DNA of 64,000 nt from Propioniciclava flava (GTDB taxonomy: Bacteria > Actinomycetota > Actinomycetes > Propionibacteriales > Propionibacteriaceae). The position numbers and the translations under genes were made by a program. The notes beneath the pieces are model-generated. The model was not told where the DNA came from. It saw only the letters and a list, made by a program, of their open reading frames with translations, and ran no database searches. Location of the stretch: assembly GCF_004126535.1 (NCBI RefSeq), contig NZ_PPCV01000001.1, forward strand, positions 434,001 through 498,000. Direction: 5' to 3'. Positions 24,978 to 34,941 of the stretch are shown here, piece by piece (the stretch's first letter is position 1; each line of letters begins with the position of its first letter).

Positions 24978-26293
24978 CAGCGGTCCCCCTGCTCGCGCGC
25001 CGTCCGGACGGTGATGGCGGCGGCGTGCCCGGGCAGGCCTTCCTCGCGGGCGAACGTCACCACGGTGGGGCCGACCTCACGCAACGCCGCCTCGTCGTAG
25101 TCGATCAGGTGGACGGTCCGGCAAAAACTCCGGACGGTGAGCCCCGAGCTGTAGCGGGACGCGCCCGCCGTCGGCAGGACGTGCGTCGACCCTGCCGAGT
25201 AGTCACCCAGCGGCACCGGGGCCCACGGACCGATGAAGATCGCGCCGGCGTTCTTCACCCGATGCGCGACCGCGCGGGCGTCCCCCGTCTGCACTTCAAG
25301 GTGCTCGGCGCCGTAGGCGTCCACGACTTTGAGGCCCTGCTCCATGTCGTCAACCAGGACAATCGCCGACTGCGGGCCGGTCAGCGCCGTCTCGATGCGG
25401 TCGGTGTGATCCAACTCCGAAACCTGATCCGCCAGCAGCGCGTTGACGCGCTCGGCCAGATCCGGTGAATCGGTGACCAGCACCGAACCTGCCATTGGGT
25501 CGTGTTCGGCCTGACTGATCAAGTCAGCGGCAACGAAGGCCGGATCGGCCTGATCGTCGGCCAGCACGGCGATCTCCGTGGGGCCGGCCTCCGCGTCGAT
25601 GCCCACCACACCGCGCAGCAGCCGCTTGGCGGCCACCACGTAGATGTTGCCGGGCCCCGTCACCAGGTCGACCGGCGCGCACAGCCCTTCCACGCCGTAG
25701 GCGAACATGGCGATCGCCTGGGCGCCACCCACCGCGTACACCTCATCGACGCCCAGGAGGTGGCACAGCCCCAGGATCGAGGGGTGAGGCCAGCCACCGA
25801 ACGCCGCATTCGGCGGAGTCGCTACGGCAAGGCTTTCCACCCCAGCGACCTGGGCGGGAACGACGTTCATCAGCACGCTGGAGGACAGGGGCGCCAGACC
25901 GCCGGGCACGTAGAGACCGACGCGAGCAACCGGCGAAGTCTTGGTCTCGATCACCGCCCCCTCGGCGACCTCGACGCTGACGACCCCCGGGGTACCTTCC
26001 GCCTGCGCGACGGCACGCCGGCGCCGGATCGACTCCTCGAACGCGGCGCGCACCTGCGGGGCAAGCTCCTTGGCGCACTGAGCCAGGTACTCCACGGGCA
26101 CGCGGAACTGGCTGGGCACCACACCGTCGAAACGCTCAGCGAACTCGGCCAGCGCGTGCTCGCCACGCTCGGCGACGGCGTCGCAGATCGGCTTGACCGT
26201 CGCGAGGGCATGCTCGACGTCGAAGGCACCCCGCGGCACCACGGTGCGGTAGTCAGGGCTTGTTCCTCGGACATCGATCACACGTAGCTTCAC
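24974..26293 (-). CDS. hisD: Histidinol dehydrogenase
   Basis: A 439-residue zinc enzyme performing the last two oxidations to histidine. Signatures include [18 protein letters not shown] (about 126-143), [25 protein letters not shown], the [16 protein letters not shown] segment, [12 protein letters not shown], and [18 protein letters not shown] with its zinc-binding His. The ATG is at 26293, only 12 bases from the divergent DUF554 gene, so the his operon promoter must overlap the start of that gene or its own. No leader peptide rich in histidine was seen. Confidence 0.98.
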   Translation of the reverse strand: MKLRVIDVRGTSPDYRTVVPRGAFDVEHALATVKPICDAVAERGEHALAEFAERFDGVVPSQFRVPVEYLAQCAKELAPQVRAAFEESIRRRRAVAQAEGTPGVVSVEVAEGAVIETKTSPVARVGLYVPGGLAPLSSSVLMNVVPAQVAGVESLAVATPPNAAFGGWPHPSILGLCHLLGVDEVYAVGGAQAIAMFAYGVEGLCAPVDLVTGPGNIYVVAAKRLLRGVVGIDAEAGPTEIAVLADDQADPAFVAADLISQAEHDPMAGSVLVTDSPDLAERVNALLADQVSELDHTDRIETALTGPQSAIVLVDDMEQGLKVVDAYGAEHLEVQTGDARAVAHRVKNAGAIFIGPWAPVPLGDYSAGSTHVLPTAGASRYSSGLTVRSFCRTVHLIDYDEAALREVGPTVVTFAREEGLPGHAAAITVRTAREQGDRW

Positions 26294-26305
26294 AGGGATG
26301 ATTGT

Positions 26306-27052
26306 ATGGGCGTCATGTTCATCGGGCTCGGCACGGTTGCGAACGTGGTCACCGTCGCCGCAGGGACGGGCCTGGGCGTGCTGCTGGGCGACCGGATCCC
26401 CGCGCGCACCCGTGACACTGTCACCGACGTTCTGGGGCTCATCACCATGGTGCTGGGCATCAGTTCAGCTCTGACCCTGTCCTCGCCCGCCATGAGCGAG
26501 GCGGCAGGGGCGGGCGCGCCCACCCTGATCGTGCTCGGCTCCCTGATCGTGGGGGCACTGGTCGGCTCTGCCCTGCGCATCGAGCAGCGCCTGGAGAACG
26601 GTGCGGAGCGGCTGCGTTCGCACTTTTCGACCACGGGCGAGGCTGGCACCTTCGTGTCGGCAGCCGTGACGCCCACCTTGCTGTTTTGCATCGGCCCCCT
26701 CACCATCTTGGGCTCGCTGTCGGATGGGATGGGCCATGGGGCTGAACAACTCCTCATCAAGGCAGCCCTCGACGGATTCGCGGCGATGGCCTTCGCGAGT
26801 TCCCTCGGCTGGGGCGTCCTGGTGTCTGCGGTCGCTGTCGGCATCGTGCAGGGCGGCCTGACCCTGGCCGGGTTCTGGCTAGGCAACCTGTTCAGCCTGG
26901 CGCAGATCGACGCCCTGAGCGCCACCGGTGGCGTGATCTTGATCGCACTTGGCCTCCGGCTCCTGAGAATCAAGGACATTCCCGTCGGCGATCTTCTTCC
27001 CGCGCTGATCGCCGCCCCTGTGCTCATGGCGGCCGTCACGGCCCTGCGGTGA
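26306..27052 (+). CDS. DUF554 family integral membrane protein
   Basis: A 248-residue protein with about seven hydrophobic segments. Family motifs include the opening [44 protein letters not shown], and [14 protein letters not shown] in the middle, followed by [23 protein letters not shown]554 proteins are predicted transporters or channels with no settled substrate. The ATG at 26306 is nearly back to back with hisD (12 bases). It is followed 21 bases later by the YbaK-type deacylase in the same direction, so the two probably form a small operon. Confidence 0.9.
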   Translation: MGVMFIGLGTVANVVTVAAGTGLGVLLGDRIPARTRDTVTDVLGLITMVLGISSALTLSSPAMSEAAGAGAPTLIVLGSLIVGALVGSALRIEQRLENGAERLRSHFSTTGEAGTFVSAAVTPTLLFCIGPLTILGSLSDGMGHGAEQLLIKAALDGFAAMAFASSLGWGVLVSAVAVGIVQGGLTLAGFWLGNLFSLAQIDALSATGGVILIALGLRLLRIKDIPVGDLLPALIAAPVLMAAVTALR

Positions 27053-27073
27053 GGAACCAACGAAAGGACACCC

Positions 27074-27568
27074 ATGGCCAAGAAGAAGACACCGGCGGGG
27101 ACGCCTGCGCTTCAGGCGCTCATCGCCGCCGCGATCCCCTTCGAGCCGGTCGAGTACACCCATCACGACGACACCCATGACTTCGGTGCCGAAGCAGCCC
27201 GCGAGACAGGCATCGAACCGGAGCGCCTCTACAAGACCCTCATCGTGTCCGTGGGTCCGCATCAGCTCGCGGTGGGTGTCGTCCCCGTGTCAGGGCGCCT
27301 GGATCTGAAGAAGCTCGCCACGGCCCTCGGCGTCAAGAAGGCAGAGATGGCCGACCCGAAGGCGGCCGAGCGCAGTTCTGGCTACGTGCTCGGCGGGGTG
27401 TCTCCCCTCGGCCAACGCACCGCTTTGCCGACCGTCATCGACACCTCGGCGCAGAACTGGCCCACGATGTACGTTTCAGGGGGCAAGCGAGGATTGCAGA
27501 TCGGCATCGCTCCCGCCGACCTTGCGGCAGCGACCGGCGCCCACTTCGCCCCCATCGCCCACGCCTGA
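27074..27568 (+). CDS. ybaK: Cys-tRNA(Pro) deacylase, YbaK/EbsC family
   Basis: A 164-residue single-domain editing protein. The family pattern is clear: a short N-terminal helix, then GIEPERLYKTLIVSV, LDLKKLATALGVKKAEMADPKAAERSSGY split over about 75-105, and GGVSPLGQRTALPTVID with the conserved Gly-Val-Ser-Pro. It removes cysteine mis-charged onto tRNA-Pro in trans. A GAAAGGA ribosome site lies six bases before the ATG. It ends facing the minus-strand membrane gene. Confidence 0.95.
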   Translation: MAKKKTPAGTPALQALIAAAIPFEPVEYTHHDDTHDFGAEAARETGIEPERLYKTLIVSVGPHQLAVGVVPVSGRLDLKKLATALGVKKAEMADPKAAERSSGYVLGGVSPLGQRTALPTVIDTSAQNWPTMYVSGGKRGLQIGIAPADLAAATGAHFAPIAHA

Positions 27569-27637
27569 GCGCTCGCCCACGTCTGCGCGTTGGGCAAGCA
27601 ATCTGGTGAGCGCCGTTGCAGGGGCTTTCGGTGGGGC

Positions 27638-28231
27638 CTAGGCCGTCGGTGAGGATGCCTCGGAGAAGGCGTCGTCGCTGAGGGCATCGGCCTGCCCTCG
27701 CAAGCGGCGGCGCTGCCGAGGCGGCGCAGCCTCGGGGGACAGGTCAGGACCCAGGGATGCCGCGAACAAGGGCACGGCGATCGCGGCGAACACCCACAGT
27801 GCCAGCGCTGACGGTGTGGTGAGTTCCAGGGCCATCTTCACCGATTCCCCGGGTTGTGCCGAGGCCAGCCGCTGAGCGAACTGACCGGGCCCGATCAACT
27901 CACCCACCAGCCAGCATGTTCCGCCAGCCAGCAGGCTCAGCCCCGCGGTGATCACCGCAACGGGCCAGCCCAACTGACGCAGCAAAATCCAGCAGGCGAC
28001 CCCGATCGCCGCCCCACCCACGACGGCGATCACCGAGAACCAGAAGTTCGCCGAAAACGCCTCCGCAAGACTGTCGTCCCCGATCAGCGCGTGCCCGTCG
28101 GATTGCACGACGTAGCTCGGCAGGACGGCAAGGTTGGCCCACACCAGAGCGCAGACCACCCCGACGAGCGCGGCCAGCACCGCCATCGTCGCCGTCCGCA
28201 GCACGGCAGTCCGCAACCCCATGGTCTGCAT
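27638..28231 (-). CDS. Hypothetical four-TM membrane protein
   Basis: A 197-residue protein not assigned to a known function. Hydrophobic segments lie near 12-32, 66-85, 93-112 and 144-163; a loop between the first two has VLPSYVVQSDGHALIGDD, and the C-terminal 35 residues are hydrophilic and basic then acidic. The ATG at 28231 is one base after the dnaE stop, suggesting co-transcription with dnaE; a GTG at 28246 that overlaps dnaE is an alternative. Similar multi-pass proteins of unknown role often follow dnaE in actinobacteria, but I cannot name the family. Confidence 0.75.
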   Translation of the reverse strand: MQTMGLRTAVLRTATMAVLAALVGVVCALVWANLAVLPSYVVQSDGHALIGDDSLAEAFSANFWFSVIAVVGGAAIGVACWILLRQLGWPVAVITAGLSLLAGGTCWLVGELIGPGQFAQRLASAQPGESVKMALELTTPSALALWVFAAIAVPLFAASLGPDLSPEAAPPRQRRRLRGQADALSDDAFSEASSPTA

Positions 28232-28232
28232 G

Positions 28233-31200
28233 CTAGGCGCTGACACTCGACGGCCCCAAGAGCGCCTTCAGGTCCGCAACCAGGGAACCCGAGTGTTGCA
28301 CCCGCAGACGATCATCCAAGCGCCACAAGGTCGCCCGCTGCGGGCTGAGCAGGCGCAAGCGGACCTCCTGGGACCCGGGATGCTGCCGCAAGGTGAACTT
28401 CAACTGCTCTACCACCTCGGGGGTGCAGCGGGCTGTCGGCAACGAGATCGTCACCGGGCCCGCTTGAGAGGTGCTGACATCGGGGAAGGAGACATCCGAG
28501 GCGGTGAGTTCCACCGACTCGTCGCGTTCACGCAGGCGCCCGCGGATCCGCACCACCACGTCGGTCCCCAGCGACATCGCCACCGGCGCATACGCCTTGT
28601 TGAATACCATGACCTCGATAGCGGCTTCCAGATCCTCCACCGTCAAGATGGCCCAGATCTTGCCGTCCTTGGTCTGCTTGCGTTGGATGCCGGTGATCAT
28701 GCCGCAGATCGTGACCGTGCCCTCCTTGGGGCCGTCCTCTGCGCCCAGGTGAGCGATGCTCACGTCCCTGTTGGCGGCCAAAATGTGTTCCAGCCCCTGG
28801 AGCGGATGATCGCTGACATAGAGGCCGAGCATCTCTCGCTCGAAAGCCAGGCGGGTCATCTTCTCCCATTCGGGAAGCTCCGGCACTGGGGAGGCGGCCA
28901 ACGCGCCCGCCCCCGCGTCGTCGTCGCCGAAGAACTCGCCGAACAGGTCATCTTGACCGTTGGCCTGGTTGCGCTTGAGGTCAACGACCTCGTCCACCTT
29001 CTGCTCGAAGACCTCCATCAGGCCTCGGCGGGTGTGCCCCATCGAATCGAAGGCGCCCGCCTTGATCAGCGACTCGATGACCCGCTTGTTGCAGACCACC
29101 GCAGGAACCTGATCGAGGAAGCCATTGAAGTCCTTGGCGCGGCCATGCTCTTGACGCGCCTCCACGATCCCCCCAACGACGTTGTTGCCGACGTTGCGGA
29201 TCGCCCCCAGCCCGAAGCGGATGTCGGAGCCGACAGGGGTAAACCGTCCCTGGGATTCGTTCACGTCCGGTGGAAGGACGTGGATGCCCATGCGTCGACA
29301 CTCGGCCAGGTAGATGGCCGACTTGTCCTTGTCGTCACGGACCGACTCCAGCAGGGCAGCCATGTACTCGGCTGGATAGTGCGCCTTCAGGTAGGCCGTC
29401 CAGTAGGACACCACCCCGTAGGCGGCTGCGTGAGACTTGTTGAACCCGTACGCGGAGAACGGGACCATCGTCTCCCACAGGGCCGCGATGGCCTCGGAGG
29501 AATAGCCATTCGCCTTCATGCCGGGTTCGAAGTTCGCGAACTCGGCATCCAGCACGGACTTCTTCTTCTTGCCCATGGCCCGCCGGAGCAAGTCGGCGGC
29601 GCCCAGACTGTAGCCCGCCAACTCCTGAGCGATCTGCATGACCTGCTCTTGGTAGACCAGCAGGCCGTACGTCTCCCCCAGCAACTTCTCCAGCGCTTCG
29701 CTGAGTTCGGGGTGAATGTGCGTGACCGGCTGCTGGCCGTTCTTGCGCATGGCGTAGTTGACATGGGTGTTGGTACCCATCGGGCCGGGCCGGTACAGGG
29801 CACCGAGCGCGGTGATGTCGGCGAACTTGTCCGGACGCATGAGCCGGCACAAGGCCCGGTAGCCCGAACCATCGAACTGGAACACGCCCAGCGTGTCCCC
29901 GCGCGTCAACAAGTCGTAGGTGTCAGCATCGTCGGGTTTGCGGGCCAGCGCGTCCAGATCGAGATCCACCCCGGCGTTGATCTTCACGTTGCGCACCGCA
30001 TCGTCCAAAATGGTGAGGTTACGCAACCCCAGAAAGTCCATCTTGACCAGGCCCAATGTTTCGCACGTCGGGTAGTCGAACTGGGTGATGATCTGCCCGT
30101 CTTGTTCCCGCTTCATGACGGGAATGACGTCCATCAGGTTGCGGCTGGACATGATGACGCCAGCCGCGTGAACGCCCCACTGCCGCTTCAGCCCTTCGAT
30201 CCCGCGGGCGGTGTCGACGACCTGCCGCACCTCAGGCTCGGATTCGTAGAGTTCACGAAACTCGGTGCCTTCGCCGTAGCGGTCGTGCTCGGGGTTGAAC
30301 ACGTCGGCGATCGCGACGTCCTTGCCCTGCACGGGCGGGGTGTAGACCTTCGTGATCTGCTCACCCAGCGCGTACGGCTTTCCCAGGACGCGACCCGCGT
30401 CCTTGATCGCCTGCTTGGCCTTAATGGTGCCGTAGGTGACGATCTGGCAGACCTTGTCGTCGCCGTACTTCTCGGTGACGTACTTGATGACCTCGCCACG
30501 ACGACGCTCGTCGAAGTCGACGTCGAAGTCGGGCATCGAGGGGCGTTCTGGGTTCAGGAAGCGCTCGAAGATCAGGCCGTGGGGGTGCGGGTCGAGATCG
30601 GTGATCCGCATCGCGAACGCGCACATCGAACCGGCGCCCGACCCACGCCCGGGCCCCACCCGGATGCCGTTGTTCTTCGCCCACAAGATGTAGTCGGCCA
30701 CCACCAGGAAGTACCCGGCGTAGCCCTTGCCGATGATGATGCCTTCCTCGTACTCGGCTTGGCGGATCGCGTACTCGGGGACGCCATCGGGGAAGCGTTC
30801 GTGCAGGCCACGGTCGACCTCTTTGACGAACCAGGACTCTTCGGTTTCCCCTTCGGGCACCGGGAAGGCAGGCATGTAGATGCCTGTGCCCTCATCGAAC
30901 TCGGTGCTGCACCGCTCGGCGATCTCCAAGGTGTTGTCGCAGGCCTCGGGGAGATTGCTGAACAGTTGCCGCATCTCCGCGGGGCTCTTGAGGTAGTAGC
31001 CCGACCCGTCGAACTTGAACCGGCCAGGGGTGTCCTTGTTCGAACCGGCGCTCACGCACAAGAGGGTGTCGTGGTCCTCGGCGTCCTCGGCGTGCACGTA
31101 GTGCAGGTCGTTGGTTGCGACCAGCGGCAGGTCGAGTTGCTTGGCCAGCCGCAGCAGATCAGCCCGGACGCGGGTCTCGATGTCGAGGCCGTGATCCATC

Positions 31201-31763
31201 AACTCAACATAGAAGTTGCCCTTGCCGAAGATGTCACGGAACTCGGCCGCCGACTCCACCGCCTGCTCGTACTGGCCTAGCCGCAGGTAGGTCTGCACCT
31301 CACCAGAAGGGCATCCCGTGGTAGCGATGAGCCCCGGCGCGTAACGGTTCAGCAGTTCCCGGTCGGCGCGGGGCTTGTAGAAGAACCCCTCCAGCGACGA
31401 CAGCGAACTCAACCGGAACAGGTTGTGCATGCCCTCCTTGTTGGAGGCCCACATCGTCATGTGGGTGTAGGCGCCCTTGGACGCGACGTCATCGCCGGTA
31501 CCGTCGCCGAACTGGACGCGCTTGCGCTCGCTGCGGTGCGTCTTCGGCGTCAGATAGGACTCCAGGCCGATGATCGGCTTGACGGAACTCCCCTTGGCCG
31601 TGGCGTACCACTCGTGCGCGCCAAATAGGTTGCCGTGATCGGTGATCGCCAGGGCACGCATGCCCATCTGCTCACAGCTCTTGACCAGGTCTTTGAGACG
31701 TGCGGCACCGTCCAACATCGAGAACTCCGAGTGGCAGTGCAGGTGAACGAATTCGTCGCCCAT
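28233..31763 (-). CDS. dnaE: DNA polymerase III subunit alpha
   Basis: A 1176-residue replicative polymerase (DnaE1 type). The PHP domain opens with FVHLHCHSEFSMLDGAA. The palm motif carries the catalytic acids in PDFDVDFDERRR (about 405-416), with GPGRGSGAGS just before. Finger and thumb motifs TYGTIKAKQAIKDAGRV, GLVKMDFLGLRNL and YGFNKSHAAAYG follow; a tandem HhH region and an OB-fold domain (TICGMITGIQRKQTKDG, near 985-1005) are at the C-terminal side. Size and domain order are normal. The start at 31763 is divergent from the arginase-family gene. Confidence 0.98.
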   Translation of the reverse strand: MGDEFVHLHCHSEFSMLDGAARLKDLVKSCEQMGMRALAITDHGNLFGAHEWYATAKGSSVKPIIGLESYLTPKTHRSERKRVQFGDGTGDDVASKGAYTHMTMWASNKEGMHNLFRLSSLSSLEGFFYKPRADRELLNRYAPGLIATTGCPSGEVQTYLRLGQYEQAVESAAEFRDIFGKGNFYVELMDHGLDIETRVRADLLRLAKQLDLPLVATNDLHYVHAEDAEDHDTLLCVSAGSNKDTPGRFKFDGSGYYLKSPAEMRQLFSNLPEACDNTLEIAERCSTEFDEGTGIYMPAFPVPEGETEESWFVKEVDRGLHERFPDGVPEYAIRQAEYEEGIIIGKGYAGYFLVVADYILWAKNNGIRVGPGRGSGAGSMCAFAMRITDLDPHPHGLIFERFLNPERPSMPDFDVDFDERRRGEVIKYVTEKYGDDKVCQIVTYGTIKAKQAIKDAGRVLGKPYALGEQITKVYTPPVQGKDVAIADVFNPEHDRYGEGTEFRELYESEPEVRQVVDTARGIEGLKRQWGVHAAGVIMSSRNLMDVIPVMKREQDGQIITQFDYPTCETLGLVKMDFLGLRNLTILDDAVRNVKINAGVDLDLDALARKPDDADTYDLLTRGDTLGVFQFDGSGYRALCRLMRPDKFADITALGALYRPGPMGTNTHVNYAMRKNGQQPVTHIHPELSEALEKLLGETYGLLVYQEQVMQIAQELAGYSLGAADLLRRAMGKKKKSVLDAEFANFEPGMKANGYSSEAIAALWETMVPFSAYGFNKSHAAAYGVVSYWTAYLKAHYPAEYMAALLESVRDDKDKSAIYLAECRRMGIHVLPPDVNESQGRFTPVGSDIRFGLGAIRNVGNNVVGGIVEARQEHGRAKDFNGFLDQVPAVVCNKRVIESLIKAGAFDSMGHTRRGLMEVFEQKVDEVVDLKRNQANGQDDLFGEFFGDDDAGAGALAASPVPELPEWEKMTRLAFEREMLGLYVSDHPLQGLEHILAANRDVSIAHLGAEDGPKEGTVTICGMITGIQRKQTKDGKIWAILTVEDLEAAIEVMVFNKAYAPVAMSLGTDVVVRIRGRLRERDESVELTASDVSFPDVSTSQAGPVTISLPTARCTPEVVEQLKFTLRQHPGSQEVRLRLLSPQRATLWRLDDRLRVQHSGSLVADLKALLGPSSVSA

Positions 31764-31919
31764 AAGTGTGGTTCAACCTCCCAGGGGCCCAACCCTAGCC
31801 GGTGCTGGCGACAATCCCCGACGCAGTGCCGCGGTGCGTCGGGGCGCCTGCTTGCGTCCGCCTCCCGCGCAGCGAAGACTGCCCACGGATCACCTTCGAC
31901 GAGCGTCAGGAGCACCCCC

Positions 31920-32849
31920 ATGGACCTTTCCCTGATCGGCGCACCCACCGATGTCGGCGCCAGCGTTCCCGGTTGCAGGCTGGGCCCCGGTGGGCTCCGC
32001 ATCGCCGGGATCGGCACCGCGCTGGCCGCCCTGGGTCACGATGTCGAGGACGTCGGTGACCTCGTGGGCCCGCCCAACCCCCGGTTGAGCCCCGTCGATG
32101 GGTACCGGCATCTTCCCGAGGTCACCGCGTGGAACATCGCCGTGCGCGACGCCGTCGCCGACGCTTTGCATCGTGGTCGCCTGCCGATCCTGCTCGGGGG
32201 TGATCACAGCCTCGCGGTGGGCTCAATCTCGGCGGTGGCCCGGCACTGCCGCGCCGAAGGACGACGGCTGCTTGTGGTGTGGGTGGACGCCCACGCCGAC
32301 ATCAACACGGCCACCATGACGCCTTCGGGAAACATCCACGGCATGCCGGTTGCCTGTCTTCTCGGCTTCGGTCCCGAGATCCTGACCGGGCTCTCAGGGC
32401 AGGTTCCGGCCCTCACGCCGGCCGATGTGCATCAGGTCGGTTTGCGCCGCGTCGACGCGGGCGAGAAGCGCTTTCTCGTCGAGCAGGGTCTCAGCGTGTA
32501 CGACATGCGCTTCATCGACGAGGTGGGGATGCGCGAGGCCCTGCGTCGTGCTCTGGCCGACGTGGACGAGAACACCCACGTCCACCTGTCCCTCGACGTG
32601 GACTTCGTGGATCCGGCGGTCGCCCCCGGGGTCGGCACCCCGGTGGTCGGTGGGCCGACCTACCGCGAGGCGCAACTGTGCATGGAGATGATCGCTGACA
32701 CCGGGCGTCTGCGGTCCCTGGACGTGGTGGAAGTCAACCCTGCCTTGGATGTCCGCAACACCACCTCCACCCTGGCGGTGGATCTCGTCGAGAGCCTGTT
32801 CGGGAAATCCACCCTGCTCCGGATGACCCCGCACCCCAGCGCCACCTAG
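31920..32849 (+). CDS. Arginase/ureohydrolase family protein (probable arginase)
   Basis: A 309-residue binuclear manganese ureohydrolase. Metal ligands are in GGDHSLAVG (about 93-101), VWVDAHADINT (about 118-128) and SLDVDFVDPAVAPGVGTP (about 225-242). The N-terminal IGAPTDVGASVPGCRLGP and SGNIHGMPVACLLG are typical of arginase rather than agmatinase. It would hydrolyse arginine to ornithine and urea. The ATG at 31920 follows CAGGAG by six bases. Upstream in-frame codons overlap dnaE and are not used. Its TAG stop is shared palindromically with the converging DUF1697 gene. Confidence 0.9.
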   Translation: MDLSLIGAPTDVGASVPGCRLGPGGLRIAGIGTALAALGHDVEDVGDLVGPPNPRLSPVDGYRHLPEVTAWNIAVRDAVADALHRGRLPILLGGDHSLAVGSISAVARHCRAEGRRLLVVWVDAHADINTATMTPSGNIHGMPVACLLGFGPEILTGLSGQVPALTPADVHQVGLRRVDAGEKRFLVEQGLSVYDMRFIDEVGMREALRRALADVDENTHVHLSLDVDFVDPAVAPGVGTPVVGGPTYREAQLCMEMIADTGRLRSLDVVEVNPALDVRNTTSTLAVDLVESLFGKSTLLRMTPHPSAT

Positions 32850-33361
32850 GCGTGGGCGAGTTTGGTGGAGGTGGCCAGGTTGCGCACCGTGGTCACCAGC
32901 GGGACCAGAGCGCGAGACACTCCCGCCGCCAGTTTCGATGAGCCCTGCCCGCGTCCCAAGCGCAGGTAGGCGAACTCCCCCATGACGGCCACGTCCTCGC
33001 CGGGGACCGCCAGGGCGAGCAGTCGGGTGTGCGCGTCGTGATCGATGCGCCCCGAACAGAACGCGATGGCGACCGGCGAGGTGTCAGGGAACGGACACGC
33101 CTCCCCCGCGTGCAGCAGCGCCTCTTGCGTGAACACCACGGTGTCGACGCTGAACCCGAACGCGTCGGCCATGGCCGATTCGGCGACCGACTTCACGTGC
33201 GACGCCTCCCCTTCGCTGGAGACGAGCAGGTTCCCCCACGCCAGCAACGTGGCAGGGTTCTCCAGCCCTGCGGCGGTCATCACCTGGCGCAGCCGAGCCA
33301 TCGGCACGCGGCGATGCCCTCCGACGTTGACGCCGCGCAACAGCACCGCATACCTGGTCAT
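32846..33361 (-). CDS. DUF1697 domain-containing protein
   Basis: A 171-residue cytoplasmic protein of the DUF1697 family. The family opening YAVLLRGVNVGGHRRVPMARLR is followed by the AAGLENPATLLAWGNLLVSS segment (usually T-x-x-Q-S-GN-x-V-F) and a GRGQGSSKLA run near 145. No catalytic function is established for the family. It ends convergently onto the arginase gene: the CTAG at 32846-32849 carries both stops. It is 113 bases downstream of gltD on the same strand, with a large hairpin between. Confidence 0.88.
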   Translation of the reverse strand: MTRYAVLLRGVNVGGHRRVPMARLRQVMTAAGLENPATLLAWGNLLVSSEGEASHVKSVAESAMADAFGFSVDTVVFTQEALLHAGEACPFPDTSPVAIAFCSGRIDHDAHTRLLALAVPGEDVAVMGEFAYLRLGRGQGSSKLAAGVSRALVPLVTTVRNLATSTKLAHA

Positions 33362-33413
33362 CTCCCTGCCTTCCTCGGGGGTGAGTTCAGGCTCGGTGGT
33401 CGTCCCACGATGA

Positions 33414-33465
33414 AGGCGGGCGCCTCTCCGCAGACGTGACATCGTCTCGGGAGAAACGCCCGCCT
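33414..33465 (-). terminator. Large stem-loop after gltBD (probable terminator)
   Basis: AGGCGGGCG (33414-33422) pairs perfectly with CGCCCGCCT (33457-33465). Inside, CTCTCC/GGGAG (33424-33429 with 33450-33454) and AGAC/GTCT extend an interrupted stem. It lies nine bases after the gltD stop (33475) on the minus strand and has no T-run. It should end or strongly stabilise the gltB-gltD transcript before DUF1697. Confidence 0.65.
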
Positions 33466-33474
33466 CGCACCGGT

Positions 33475-34941
33475 CTAGACCACCAGCGGCCGGTCGGTCG
33501 GCTGGATGGGCTTGGGCAGGTTCGAGGAGCCTTGAAGGTAGGCGTCCACGCCGTTGGCCGCACTGCGGCCCTCCGCGATCGCCCACACGATCAGGGACTG
33601 GCCCCGGCCTGCGTCACCGGCCACGAACACCCCCGGCACCGTCGTTTGGAAGTCGGCACCCCGCACGATGTTGCCTCGTGCATCCAGATCCACACCCAGT
33701 TCAGCGACAACCCCGTCCTGCTGCGGCCCGACGAAGCCCATCGCCAGCAGCACCAGGTCGGCTGGGATCTCCCGCTCCGTTCCCGGGACGGGGGTGAGCT
33801 TGCCGTCGACGAACTCGACCTCGGTCAGGCGCAGTGCGGTCACCTGACCGTCGCGGCCCACGAACTCCGTGGTGGACACGGCGAACTCGCGATCGACCTC
33901 GCCCTCCTCGTGGCTCGTGCTGACCCGGAACAGCATCGGATAGGTCGGCCACGGCTGACCGGCCGGACGATCCTGCGGCGGTGCCGGCATGATCTCCAAC
34001 TGGGTGATCGACGCGGCGCCTTGACGCAGAGAGGTCCCGATGCAGTCAGACCCGGTATCGCCGCCGCCGATGACGACCACGTGCTTGCCGGTCGCGACGA
34101 TCTGATCCTCCACGGACTGCCCGACGGCGACACGGTTGGCCTGCGGCAGAAACTCCATCGCCTGATGGATGCCCGCCAGGTCACGGCCGGGCGCGGGAAG
34201 GTCACGCGGGACGGTCGAGCCGATCGCGAGCACCACGGCGTCGAACCGGTCGCGCAGTTGCGCTCCCGTGATGTCGACGCCGATAGTCGTGCGTGGTTTG
34301 AAGACGGTGCCCTCTTGGCGCATCTGCTTCAGCCGCCGGTTGAGGACCTTCTTCTCCATCTTGAACTCGGGGATCCCGAATCGGAGCAGCCCGCCGATGT
34401 CGTCGGCTCGCTCGTACACCACCACGGTGTGTCCGGCCCGGGTCAACTGCTGGGCGGCGGCCAGGCCCGAGGGCCCTGACCCCACGACGGCGACCGTCTT
34501 GTTGGTGTGCCACTCCGGGACGACCGGCACGACGCGGCGATCATCCCAGGCCTTGTCGGCGATCGCGACCTCGACGTTCTTGATCGTGACGGGTTCGCGG
34601 TTGATACCCACCACGCAGGCCGTCTCGCACGGAGCCGGGCACAGGCGCCCGGTGAACTCCGGGAAGTTGTTCGTGGCGTGCAGCCGGTCGGTGGCCGACC
34701 GCCATGCGTCCCGGTAGATGAGGTCGTTCCATTCCGGGATCAGGTTGCCCAGCGGGCAGCCCTGATGACAAAACGGGATCCCGCAGTCCATGCAGCGTGA
34801 CGCCTGCTGCCGAATGATCGGCAAGACGGCGCGCCCCGGGGAGCCCGGGTACACCTCGTCCCAGTCGGCGGCCCGGTCGGTGACCGGACGCCGCTCGGCG
34901 ACTTCGCGGGGAACCTTGATGAAGCCCCTGGGATCAGCCAT
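33475..34941 (-). CDS. gltD: Glutamate synthase (NADPH) small subunit
   Basis: A 488-residue FAD/NADPH protein. N-terminal cysteines that ligate iron-sulphur clusters are in [17 protein letters not shown] (about 50-66) and [12 protein letters not shown] (about 108-119). The FAD fold begins with [15 protein letters not shown] (about 151-165) and the NADPH fold with [12 protein letters not shown] (about 290). It passes electrons to GltB so that 2-oxoglutarate and glutamine become two glutamates. The start overlaps the gltB stop by eight bases. Length is normal. Confidence 0.98.
   Translation of the reverse strand: MADPRGFIKVPREVAERRPVTDRAADWDEVYPGSPGRAVLPIIRQQASRCMDCGIPFCHQGCPLGNLIPEWNDLIYRDAWRSATDRLHATNNFPEFTGRLCPAPCETACVVGINREPVTIKNVEVAIADKAWDDRRVVPVVPEWHTNKTVAVVGSGPSGLAAAQQLTRAGHTVVVYERADDIGGLLRFGIPEFKMEKKVLNRRLKQMRQEGTVFKPRTTIGVDITGAQLRDRFDAVVLAIGSTVPRDLPAPGRDLAGIHQAMEFLPQANRVAVGQSVEDQIVATGKHVVVIGGGDTGSDCIGTSLRQGAASITQLEIMPAPPQDRPAGQPWPTYPMLFRVSTSHEEGEVDREFAVSTTEFVGRDGQVTALRLTEVEFVDGKLTPVPGTEREIPADLVLLAMGFVGPQQDGVVAELGVDLDARGNIVRGADFQTTVPGVFVAGDAGRGQSLIVWAIAEGRSAANGVDAYLQGSSNLPKPIQPTDRPLVV

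Noticed and set aside
28134-31280. 1048-codon plus-strand frame opposite dnaE
   Set aside because: It is the antisense shadow of dnaE, whose minus-strand protein has all polymerase motifs.
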